From: Actinomycetota bacterium
GTDB lineage: Bacteria > Actinomycetota > Nitriliruptoria > Nitriliruptorales > Nitriliruptoraceae
Direction of reading: 5' to 3'
DNA: 36,725 nucleotides
Assembly (NCBI GenBank): GCA_019347575.1
Contig: JAHWKY010000040.1
Location: 1 to 36,725, forward strand
A program made the position numbers and the translations under genes. The notes under the pieces are model-generated. The model was not told where the DNA came from and ran no database searches. It worked only from the letters and a program-made list of their open reading frames with translations. Shown one piece after another: positions 1-7,057 of the stretch; positions within the stretch are counted from its first letter, which is position 1, and the number at the start of each line of letters is the position of its first letter.

Positions 1-1243
1 TGGCTGTTCTGGTCGAGCGCTCCGGCTGCGGCCTGGAACGTCGGGTCCTCGAGGTCGCCACCGGCCTGGACGCCGGTGTAGACCGCGATCCCGGCGAGGT
101 AGACGTGCTCCTGCAACCCGGCGGTCAGCGTCGACCGCAGGTCGGCGCCAGCGCTGGCGGGGTCGCCAGAGATCTCATCGGGGAACTGGGTGGCGATGCC
201 GCCCGCCAAGATCGCGGCGGTGCCGGGTATGACGCCGGCGGCGGTCTTGAGCTTGTCGAAGGCGGTGCCGTCACCGGCCACGACCGCGTCGATCGTGTCG
301 AACACGGTGTCGACGTGGGGGACCAGCTCCATCGCGACGGCGTCTGCCGGCAGGTTGGGGTTGGCGCCTGCCAGGAACGCGCCGAAGTCGGTGCGGTACT
401 GGTCGAGCCCGTCTCGGGCCTGCTGCGCGGCAGCGTCGTCACCGGTGGCCTTCGCCAGCGTGTAGTCGACGAAGAAGTCGATGTGCTTGCGCCACAGGGG
501 CAGGAACGCGTCGCCAGCTTCCTGGCCGTAGACCGAGCCGATCGCGGCGGCGAGGTCCTGGCTGTTCTGGTCGAGCGCTCCGGCTGCGGCCTGGAACGTC
601 GGGTCCTCGAGGTCGCCACCGGCCTGGACGCCGGTGTAGACCGCGATCCCGGCGAGGTAGACGTGCTCCTGCAACCCGGCGGTCAGCGTCGACCGCAGGT
701 CGGCGCCAGCGCTGGCGGGGTCGCCAGAGATCTCATCGGGGAACTGGGTGGCGATGCCGCCCGCCAAGATCGCGGCGGTGCCGGGTATGACGCCGGCGGC
801 GGTCTTGAGCTTGTCGAAGGCGGTGCCGTCACCGGCCACGACCGCGTCGATCGTGTCGAACACGGTGTCGACGTGGGGGACCAGCTCCATCGCGACGGCG
901 TCTGCCGGCAGGTTGGGGTTGGCGCCTGCCAGGAACGCGCCGAAGTCGGTGCGGTACTGGTCGAGCCCGTCTCGGGCCTGCTGCGCGGCAGCGTCGTCAC
1001 CGGTGGCCTTCGCCAGCGTGTAGTCGACGAAGAAGTCGATGTGCTTGCGCCACAGGGGCAGGAACGCGTCGCCAGCTTCCTGGCCGTAGACCGAGCCGAT
1101 CGCGGCGGCGAGGTCCTGGCTGTTCTGGTCGAGCGCTCCGGCTGCGGCCTGGAACGTCGGGTCCTCGAGGTCGCCACCGGCCTGGACGCCGGTGTAGACC
1201 GCGATCCCGGCGAGGTAGACGTGCTCCTGCAACCCGGCGGTCA
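1..1243. repeat. 558-bp tandem direct repeat, two identical copies plus a partial third
   Basis: Bases 1-558 and 559-1116 are identical as far as I can read. Bases 1117-1243 repeat the first 127 bases again before divergence at 1244. The period is 558, which is 186 codons, so the repeat stays in frame in the minus-strand lipoprotein gene. Because synonymous sites are also identical, the duplication is very recent, homogenised by gene conversion, or an assembly artefact. The array continues past the left edge. Confidence 0.95.
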
Positions 1244-1505
1244 ACGTCGCACGCAGTTCCGAGGCGGGCGTGTCTGGACCGCCTTCTGCACCGGTGGCGC
1301 TGCCGGTGTCCTCGGTCAGCCCTTCGGATGGATCTTCGGTCTGGGTCGCGGTCTCGGCTGCGGGGGCGGCATCATCGGCGTCGTCGCCGTTGCCACCACA
1401 CGCGACGAGCGCGACGGACAAGGCGGTGGCAGCCGCGATGGACCTCACGCCGGAACGGCGGCGGGTCGATCGGGTCGGCTTCGACCGCGTCCTGAGTGAA
1501 CGCAT
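1..1505 (-). CDS. Repeat-containing lipoprotein, unknown function (C-terminus beyond left edge)
   Basis: This frame stays open from an ATG at 1505 to the window edge (about 501 codons), so the C-terminus is missing. An AGGAGA ribosome site lies at 1518-1513, 7 bases upstream of the start. The N-terminus has basic residues, a hydrophobic stretch and a lipobox LVAC with the lipidated Cys at residue 36, so the product is predicted to be anchored outside the membrane. A low-complexity Asp/Ala/Glu/Thr linker follows to about residue 82. Helical modules of 186 residues begin at residues 84, 270 and 456; the third is cut by the edge. Each module carries conserved His positions (H95 in QEHVY, H155 in WRKHIDFF, H211 in VPHVD), which suggests a metal-binding helical bundle, but I cannot name the family. 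The neighbouring divergent gene encodes a cupredoxin. Function is unknown; the reading frame and lipobox are clear. Confidence 0.8.
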   Translation of the reverse strand, partial: MRSLRTRSKPTRSTRRRSGVRSIAAATALSVALVACGGNGDDADDAAPAAETATQTEDPSEGLTEDTGSATGAEGGPDTPASELRATLTAGLQEHVYLAGIAVYTGVQAGGDLEDPTFQAAAGALDQNSQDLAAAIGSVYGQEAGDAFLPLWRKHIDFFVDYTLAKATGDDAAAQQARDGLDQYRTDFGAFLAGANPNLPADAVAMELVPHVDTVFDTIDAVVAGDGTAFDKLKTAAGVIPGTAAILAGGIATQFPDEISGDPASAGADLRSTLTAGLQEHVYLAGIAVYTGVQAGGDLEDPTFQAAAGALDQNSQDLAAAIGSVYGQEAGDAFLPLWRKHIDFFVDYTLAKATGDDAAAQQARDGLDQYRTDFGAFLAGANPNLPADAVAMELVPHVDTVFDTIDAVVAGDGTAFDKLKTAAGVIPGTAAILAGGIATQFPDEISGDPASAGADLRSTLTAGLQEHVYLAGIAVYTGVQAGGDLEDPTFQAAAGALDQNS

Positions 1506-1684
1506 CGTGGTGTCTCCTGGGTGGGGTTCGCCGCAGCGATCTGCTGGGCGGCTTGCGTGGCTGGTTCGTGGGTGCCCCTCGCGATGGATTGGCGTGATCC
1601 CCTGGCCGTTCGGACATCGCGCTCGACCGAGCTGGACTCAGGCCGGCTGCGAACCACCCCTGACCTCGCCGCCAGGAACCCACG

Positions 1685-2107
1685 TTGCGAACCACGCTCG
1701 CACTCGCACTGCTCGCCCTCCTCGCCGCTGCCTGCGGAGGGGGCGCTGAGACGGCGGACACCTCCGCGCCCGCGGCGGGCAACGCGAGCGATGACGTGAC
1801 CCGTTGCGCGTCGTTCGACCCCCACTGCGACGAGGAGCTGGCGCCGGACACCGTGGAGCTCCGCGGCATCCAGTTCAGCCCTCCGAGGCTCGAGGTGTCC
1901 GCGGGCACGACGGTCACGTTCGCCAACCTCGACCCGGTCCCACACACCGTGACGGCCGGAACCCCTGACGCACCGGTCGCGGCGACGTTCGACGAGGACC
2001 TCGCAGCCGACGAGACGGTCACGATCACCTTCGATGAGGCCGGCGAGGTCGCCTACTTCTGCGTGGTTCATCCGGGCGCTATGCAGGCGACCATCGTCGT
2101 GAGCTGA
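1685..2107 (+). CDS. Plastocyanin/amicyanin-like blue copper lipoprotein
   Basis: A predicted 140-residue exported lipoprotein with a single cupredoxin domain. The N-terminus is a short hydrophobic signal ending in a lipobox (LAAAC, Cys17), followed by an Ala/Asp/Thr-rich linker. The copper domain spans about residues 55-140. Type I copper ligands are visible as His87 (in VPHTV), then Cys126, His129 and Met133 in the CVVHPGAM loop, which is the usual Cys-x2-His-x3-Met spacing. The start is taken as TTG 1685 because it gives the full signal peptide and has AGGA at 1674-1677 upstream. Proteins of this type carry single electrons on the outer face of the membrane. It is divergent from the repeat lipoprotein and sits 23 bp before the UbiD gene. 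The partner is unknown; the family call is strong and the start is moderately certain. Confidence 0.85.
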   Translation: MRTTLALALLALLAAACGGGAETADTSAPAAGNASDDVTRCASFDPHCDEELAPDTVELRGIQFSPPRLEVSAGTTVTFANLDPVPHTVTAGTPDAPVAATFDEDLAADETVTITFDEAGEVAYFCVVHPGAMQATIVVS

Positions 2108-2118
2108 GTTCCACCGCG

Positions 2119-2124
2119 TAGGCT
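2119..2124 (+). promoter_or_regulatory. Candidate -10 box (TAGGCT) for a leaderless ubiD transcript
   Basis: TAGGCT fits the actinobacterial -10 pattern TANNNT and ends 6 bases before the ATG at 2131, so transcription would begin at or next to the start codon. There is no Shine-Dalgarno sequence before that ATG, which suits leaderless translation. No convincing -35 box is seen. Confidence 0.45.
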
Positions 2125-2130
2125 CGTGGG

Positions 2131-3612
2131 ATGGCGTACCGCGACCTGCGCGAGTTCCTCGCGGCCCTCAGGGCCGCCGGCGAACTGCACGAGATCACCG
2201 CTCCGGTGTCGGCTGAGCTCGAGATCACCGAGATCGTTGACCGGGTGGTCAAGGCCGGTGGGCCGGCGCTGCTGTTCCGCAACGTCGAGGGCTACGACGT
2301 GCCCCTCGTCATCAACCTTTTCGGGTCCGAGAAGCGCATGGCCCTCGCGCTGGGCGCGTCGGACCTCGAGGAACCGGCGCGGCGTATCGAGAAGATGCTC
2401 GACCTCGACGTCCCAGCGGGGCTGCTGGGCAAGCTCGGCAAGCTCAAGGACCTCAAGGACATCGCGCACACCCCGCCGAAGCAGGTCAAGAAGGGGACCG
2501 TGCAGGAGGTCGTCAAGCGCGGCGACGACATCGACCTGCTCCGCGACTTCCCGATCATGAAGTGCTGGCCCATGGACGGCGGCCGCTACATCACCCTGCC
2601 GCAGGTCATCACCCGCGACCCGACGACGGGGCGACGCAACGTCGGCATGTACCGCCTCCAGGTGTTCGACGGGCGGACGCTCGGGATGCACTGGCAGATC
2701 CACAAGCACGGCGCCGAGCAGGAGGAGGAGGCGGGTCGGCTCGGTCGACGGATCGAGGTCGCGGTCGTCCTCGGCGGTGATCCGATCCTGACCTACGCCG
2801 CCACTGCGCCGCTGCCGGGCATCGACGAGTACGTGTTCGCCGGGTTCCTCCGCCAGGCCAACGTCGAACTCACGAAGTGTGTCTCGGTCGACCTCGAGGT
2901 GCCCGCGGACGCCGAGATCGTCATCGAGGGTTACGTCGACCCGACCGAGCGGCGCACCGAGGGGCCGTTCGGCGACCACACCGGCTACTACTCGCTCGCG
3001 GACGAGTACCCCGTACTGCACGTCACCGCCGTGACCCACCGCCGGGACCCCATCTACCCGTCGATCATCGTGGGCATCCCGCCGCAGGAGGACGACTGGC
3101 TGGGGAAGGCCACCGAGCGCATCTTCCTGCCGCTGCTGAAGTTCCAGCTCCCCGAGCTCGTCGACCTGTCCATGCCGTTCGAGGGCGTGTTCCACTCGTG
3201 CGTCATCGTCAGCATCAAGAAGCGCTACCCCAAGCACGCGTTCAAGATGGCACACGCGCTGTGGGGACTCGGCCTGATGAGCCTGGCCAAGCTCGTCGTC
3301 GTCGTCGACGAGGACGTCGACGTGCACGACTACTCCGAGGTGGCCTGGCGCACGTTCAACAACGTCGACTGGCAACACGACACGATCACGACGCTCGGGC
3401 CCGTGGACTCGCTCGACCACTCCAGCTACCAGCTCAACTGGGGCGGAAAGATCGCCATCGACGCGACCCGTAAGACCGCACGCGAGGGCTTCCCCCGCGA
3501 GTGGCCGCCCGACATCACCCAGGACCCCGACGTCGTCGCTCGCATCGATGAACGCTGGTCGGCGTTCGGACTGCCACCGCTGCCATCACGGCACGATCGG
3601 TCGTCTGACTAG
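2131..3612 (+). CDS. ubiD: UbiD-family prenylated-FMN decarboxylase, probable menaquinone pathway (MqnL-like)
   Basis: A 493-residue protein, the usual length for UbiD decarboxylases, which use prenylated FMN with a divalent metal and potassium. Family landmarks are the segment at residues 170-193 (NVGMYR then GMHWQIHKHG), with Asn170, Arg175 and His191 placed like the cofactor/metal-site residues of the family. They also include an acidic pair near Glu262/Glu266 and the hallmark EGPFGDHTGYY at 277-287. The nearby UbiA, MqnE, MqnA and MqnC genes suggest it removes the ring carboxylate late in the futalosine pathway, the role called MqnL in Streptomyces. That assignment is by context. The UbiX partner that makes prenyl-FMN is not in the window. 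The start is the ATG directly downstream of the TAGGCT box; an ORF upstream of it is not supported. Confidence 0.92.
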   Translation: MAYRDLREFLAALRAAGELHEITAPVSAELEITEIVDRVVKAGGPALLFRNVEGYDVPLVINLFGSEKRMALALGASDLEEPARRIEKMLDLDVPAGLLGKLGKLKDLKDIAHTPPKQVKKGTVQEVVKRGDDIDLLRDFPIMKCWPMDGGRYITLPQVITRDPTTGRRNVGMYRLQVFDGRTLGMHWQIHKHGAEQEEEAGRLGRRIEVAVVLGGDPILTYAATAPLPGIDEYVFAGFLRQANVELTKCVSVDLEVPADAEIVIEGYVDPTERRTEGPFGDHTGYYSLADEYPVLHVTAVTHRRDPIYPSIIVGIPPQEDDWLGKATERIFLPLLKFQLPELVDLSMPFEGVFHSCVIVSIKKRYPKHAFKMAHALWGLGLMSLAKLVVVVDEDVDVHDYSEVAWRTFNNVDWQHDTITTLGPVDSLDHSSYQLNWGGKIAIDATRKTAREGFPREWPPDITQDPDVVARIDERWSAFGLPPLPSRHDRSSD

Positions 3613-3615
3613 GCT
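3610..3615 (+). promoter_or_regulatory. Candidate -10 box (TAGGCT) for the OsmC-family gene
   Basis: TAGGCT overlaps the ubiD stop codon (TAG 3610-3612) and sits 30 bases before the ATG at 3646. Transcription near 3622 would give a short leader that still contains the AGGAG at 3634-3638. The flanking bases TAGGCTCG match those before ubiD and nuoA1. No -35 box is evident. Confidence 0.35.
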
Positions 3616-3645
3616 CGTCCTCCCGCCTTCGACAGGAGAGCCGCC

Positions 3646-4074
3646 ATGCCCACACGCACTTCGACCGCCGTCTGGACCGGCAGCCTTGGATCCGGATCGG
3701 GCGAGATGACGATCGGCGACGGCGTCTGGACCGGCCCCTACAGCGTCCCATCACGCTTCGAGGAGGGCGACGGCACCAACCCCGAGGAACTCATCGGGGC
3801 GGCTCACGCGGGCTGCTTCTCGATGGCGCTGTCTGGGGTGCTCGCCCGCGCAGGCCACGACCCGGAGAGCATCGAGACCACCGCCGACGTCACCGTCGAG
3901 AAGTTCGACGACGGTTGGCGCATCACCACCATCGTGCTCCAGACCACGGCCTCCGTCCCGGGGATGGACGATGCCGCGTTCCAGGAGTCCGCCGAGGACG
4001 CCAAGGCCAACTGCCCGGTCTCGAAGGCTCTGGCGGGCGTCGAGATCAGGCTCGAGGCGTCACTGGCCAACTGA
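3646..4074 (+). CDS. OsmC-family peroxiredoxin-like protein
   Basis: A 142-residue cytoplasmic protein of the OsmC/Ohr superfamily, thiol peroxidases that reduce organic hydroperoxides. The two family cysteines are visible: Cys57 in the AAHAGCFSMALS helix and Cys123 in ANCPVSKAL. The conserved NPEELIGAAHA segment precedes the first. Length and motif spacing match OsmC rather than the longer YhfA types. An AGGAG ribosome site at 3634-3638 supports the ATG at 3646. It lies between ubiD and the prenyltransferase gene, has its own candidate promoter, and is not an obvious menaquinone enzyme. A role protecting against quinone or lipid peroxides is a guess from position. The family call is strong. 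Confidence 0.93.
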   Translation: MPTRTSTAVWTGSLGSGSGEMTIGDGVWTGPYSVPSRFEEGDGTNPEELIGAAHAGCFSMALSGVLARAGHDPESIETTADVTVEKFDDGWRITTIVLQTTASVPGMDDAAFQESAEDAKANCPVSKALAGVEIRLEASLAN

Positions 4075-4087
4075 GCGTTCTCTGGCG

Positions 4088-5002
4088 ATGACACGGACCC
4101 CGGCCTCGGCCTCCCCATCGCCTCAGGCGCCCCCGCTCCGCCGGACCGCGGTGGGCCGGTTCCTGGGGATGATCGCGTTCGAGCACAGCGTGTTCGCGCT
4201 GCCGTTCGCGCTGCTCGCGGTATGGACCGCCACCGACGGCGCCCCGCCCGTCGCGGGAACGCTGTGGGTCATCGTCGCCATGGTCGCGGCGCGGACCTTC
4301 GCCATGGCGATCAACCGCATCGTCGACCGCCACCTCGATGCCGAGAACCCCAGGACCGCGCAGCGCGAGCTCGTGACGGGGGCGCTCACCACCCGCGCCG
4401 CGTGGGGAGGGGTCGCCGTCAGCGTCGCCATCTTCGCGGGGGCACTCAGCCAACTCGACCCCATCACCTGGCCGCTGGCCCCGATCGCGCTGGCGGCGCT
4501 GGCCATCTACCCCTACTGGAAGCGGTGGACGTGGGCCGCCCACTTCGGTCTGGGCTTCACGCAGGCGATCGCCCCGGTCGGGGCGTGGCTGGCCATCACC
4601 GGAGAGCTCACGGTGGCTGCCGTGCTCCTCGGGCTCGCGGTCGGGACCTGGATGGCGGGCTTCGACCTCATCTACGCGACCCAGGACGTCGACGCCGATC
4701 GACGCCAGGGGGTGCACTCGTTCCCGGCTGACTTCACCATCGCGGGTGCGCTCACGCTGTCGCGCGCGCTCCACGTCCTCACGGTCGCCCTCTGGATCGG
4801 CTTCGGTCTCGCGGCGGGGTTCGGGGCGCTCTGGTGGACAGCGGTCGCGATCGGAGCGGTGATGCTGGCCTACGAACAGTCGCTGGTACGCCCCGACGAC
4901 CTGACCCGCGTGAACCGGGCGTTCTTCACCGTGAACGGCTACGTCGCCATCGTCATCGGGGCGCTCGGCATCATCAGCACCGTGATCGATCAGGCGAACT
5001 GA
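4088..5002 (+). CDS. mqnP: UbiA-family prenyltransferase, probable MqnP
   Basis: A 304-residue integral membrane protein with about eight to nine hydrophobic helices. It has the two Asp-rich motifs that bind prenyl diphosphate and magnesium: Asn76-x3-Asp80-x3-Asp84 (NRIVDRHLD) and Asp193-x6-Asp200-x3-Asp204 (DLIYATQDVDAD). The form YATQDVDADRR is typical of bacterial menaquinone/ubiquinone prenyltransferases. The ATG at 4088 is chosen because it gives a normal cytoplasmic N-terminus 13 bases after the OsmC stop; an upstream in-frame start would overlap OsmC by over 100 bases. With a UbiD gene and mqn genes close by, it most likely attaches the polyprenyl chain to the naphthoate of the futalosine pathway (MqnP). 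Protoheme or chlorophyll prenyltransferase roles are less likely in this context. Confidence 0.88.
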   Translation: MTRTPASASPSPQAPPLRRTAVGRFLGMIAFEHSVFALPFALLAVWTATDGAPPVAGTLWVIVAMVAARTFAMAINRIVDRHLDAENPRTAQRELVTGALTTRAAWGGVAVSVAIFAGALSQLDPITWPLAPIALAALAIYPYWKRWTWAAHFGLGFTQAIAPVGAWLAITGELTVAAVLLGLAVGTWMAGFDLIYATQDVDADRRQGVHSFPADFTIAGALTLSRALHVLTVALWIGFGLAAGFGALWWTAVAIGAVMLAYEQSLVRPDDLTRVNRAFFTVNGYVAIVIGALGIISTVIDQAN

Positions 5003-5149
5003 GGGCCAGCCTCGCGTTCGATCCCGGTCGAGGCGGTGGCGGACCGGTCACTCAGCGCCGCGGTGGGAACCGCGCGAACGTCCGTCGACGAGGCAGGAGA
5101 GCGGGGGTCGGACGGCGAAGGGGCCCGTGACGACGATCACGAGGTCCTC

Positions 5150-5887
5150 ATGCGACGTGTCTCGGCTTCCCTGCTACTGCTCGCCCTCACCAGCGTCCTG
5201 CTCATCGCGGCGGATCAGCCCGAGGGCTGCTACTCGCTCGCCGATCCGAACGACACGCCGGATGTCCACGCCGATGACGTCCTCGCGTGTCGACTGGACA
5301 CCTTCATCAAGGCCAACGCCGCGCGCATCGGTAACGTCCGCGGTGTCACCGGCCAGGACACCTACCCGACCTTCTCGCCCGAGGCACCAGCGGGCTCCTA
5401 CGAGGCTGGGAGCGGAGGCGCGACGCTCACGAGCTGGCACGCCGCGGCCGCAGCCGGCCACACCGACGATCGCTTCGCGCTGACGGTCGAAGGCGAGTTC
5501 GAAGGCAACATCGACACGCTGGCGATCGATCTGTACGCCATCAACCCGGTCGACCAGTACGTCTTCGTTGAGTTCTGGAGCCAACTCCACCTCGAGATCG
5601 ACGGGACGACCGTCTTCGACACGTTCGGCAACGAGCTCGTCCTGACCCAGTACACCCCCATCAGTGACGAGCTCGTCAGGATCAGCTTCGCCTTCACCGA
5701 CATCTGGGACACCCTCGGCGAGGTCGACTCGACCGACGAGACCCACACGGTGAGGTTCCAGATCAACGGCTTCACCTACGGCGACGAGGCGGTCTTCGTC
5801 TACGACGCCGTGGAGGTCCCCGCGGCCTTGAACTTCAACATCGCGCCGGGATCACTGTTCGCCTACCAGCAGATCTCGACGGCCTGA
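5150..5887 (+). CDS. Secreted protein of unknown function, paralogue of the 8807-9523 product
   Basis: A 245-residue protein with a cleavable-type signal peptide (residues 1 to about 21, ending near LIAADQP) and no further membrane segment. ATG 5150 is chosen because it starts the signal peptide directly; the in-frame region upstream is Asp/Gly-rich and unlike coding N-termini. The mature part is rich in Thr, Asp, Val and aromatics and looks beta-stranded. Its order of short motifs matches the protein at 8807: PEGC near the N-terminus, PAGS-x2-AG in the middle, then EGEFEGNIDT, LEIDGTTVF, HTVRFQINGF and VYDAVEVPA-x3-FN at the end. I do not recognise the family. It was probably exported by Sec and may be an adhesive or binding domain of immunoglobulin or jelly-roll type, which is only a guess. 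The preceding gap 5003-5149 holds no clear signal. Confidence 0.75.
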   Translation: MRRVSASLLLLALTSVLLIAADQPEGCYSLADPNDTPDVHADDVLACRLDTFIKANAARIGNVRGVTGQDTYPTFSPEAPAGSYEAGSGGATLTSWHAAAAAGHTDDRFALTVEGEFEGNIDTLAIDLYAINPVDQYVFVEFWSQLHLEIDGTTVFDTFGNELVLTQYTPISDELVRISFAFTDIWDTLGEVDSTDETHTVRFQINGFTYGDEAVFVYDAVEVPAALNFNIAPGSLFAYQQISTA

Positions 5888-5981
5888 CGACGAGAGCGTC
5901 GGCTCTGGAGCAGTCCAGGCCTGCCGGAGGCCTCTTCCGGGTCCTCTGAGGAGACACCCGGGGGCGTAGCATCCGTGCTCC

Positions 5982-6927
5982 ATGACCGCCGACGATCGCC
6001 GCGACGCTCCCCTCCGACGCCTCTGTCGCGCTACGCCGGCGGCCACCGGCGCGCCATCGTCGGGGCGTCGGTCCTCTCGGTGCTCAACCCAGTCGCGCAT
6101 CGCCCCGCGCTACGCCCTGGTCCGCGAGCAGGTCGGGCTGCTGAACCGCCAGCTGGCCAACAACCTTGGCGCCATCGTCACGATCAAGAGCTTCACGGCG
6201 GAACCACGTGAGGTGGACCGGATCGCCGCCGAGTCCGGCGAGTACCGCTAGCGCAGCCGCGCCGCCATCAAGCTCTCCGTCGTGTTCGTGCCGCTCATCC
6301 GTGTCGCGATCATGACCAGCGTTCATCGCCACGCTGCTGTACCGCGGGACGCTCACCCTCAACGGCATGTTCGCCGTGGGCTCCTACAGCGTGCTCGTCG
6401 TCTACACGCAACGGCTGCTGTGGCCGCTCACGCGGCTCGGTGAGACCTTCGATCTGTACCAGCGAGCGATGGCGTCCACCCGGCGGGTCCTCGACCTGCT
6501 CGACACGCCCGTCGCGATCGCGGACGGTCCTCGACCTCTGCCGCGCGACCGGATCTCCGGTGAGGTCCGCTTCGACGGCGTCGGTTAGCGTGGGCAGAAG
6601 CTGGCGGGAGGCCAGCGCCAGCGGCCCTCCATCGCGCGGGCGCTGCTCAAGGATCCTCCGACCCTGGTGCTCGATGAGGCCACCTCGTCGGTCGACAACG
6701 AGACCGAGGCCGCGATCCAAGGCTCGCTCGAGGGCCTCGCGGTCGGCAGGACGGCGATCGTCATCGCGCATCGCCTCTCGACCGTCCGCAACGCCGACCG
6801 CATCTGCGTGCTGTCGGCCCGACGCGTCGAGGAGATCGGTCGTCGCGACGACCTCGTGCGACACGGTGGCACCTACGCGAGCCTGTGGCGGGTGCAGACC
6901 GGCGAGCGCGTGAGCCCCGCCGTCTGA
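5982..6927 (+). pseudogene. Decayed ABC exporter gene (fused TMD-NBD type) with stops, frameshifts and deletions
   Basis: Pieces of a multidrug/lipid-type ABC exporter lie in order but in different frames. An N-terminal start (MTADDRRDAPLRRL) shifts into RYAGGHRRAIVGASVLSVLN. Then comes a transmembrane-domain piece (REQVGLLNRQLANNLGAIV and TIKSFTAEPREVDR) ending at TAG 6249-6251, followed by a further TMD piece and a shifted piece from about 6325 to 6588. After TAG 6586-6588 the same frame resumes with the ABC signature (LAGGQRQR), Walker B ([12 protein letters not shown]) and the H-loop (IAHRLSTV), ending at 6927. Walker A, the Q-loop and several TM helices are missing, so internal deletions accompany the stops. 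It cannot encode a working transporter. An intact gene of about 1.8 kb would be expected. A TAGCAT box at 5967-5972 may be the relic promoter. Confidence 0.88.
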
Positions 6928-6939
6928 ACGCGGGGTCGC
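6915..6939. repeat. Left copy of a 25-bp direct repeat flanking the HNH gene
   Basis: CCCCGC, then one variable base, then GTCTGAACGCGGGGTCGC; the right copy at 8671-8695 matches 24 of 25 bases. The unit contains CCCCGC...GCGGGG arms (6915-6920 with 6930-6935) around a 9-base loop that includes the stop codon of the decayed ABC gene, so it can also form a terminator-like hairpin. Confidence 0.8.
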
Positions 6940-7057
6940 GCGGTGGTCACGGGGACTCCCACAAGGTGCGCGGTGAACGCACGATGGGTACGTGTGTGCG
7001 GGAGTTGGTGTCACAGGTGGCGCGTAGCGTGGCGACGTTCCCGGATGGAGGGTCGTG

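Noticed and set aside
105-1499. 464-residue plus-strand open frame across the 558-bp repeats
   Set aside because: It is the antisense shadow of the lipoprotein gene, which has a signal peptide, lipobox and ribosome site; the plus frame has none of these.
2068-3420. 450-residue minus-strand open frame
   Set aside because: Antisense to ubiD, whose catalytic motifs are intact; composition is that of a reverse-frame shadow.
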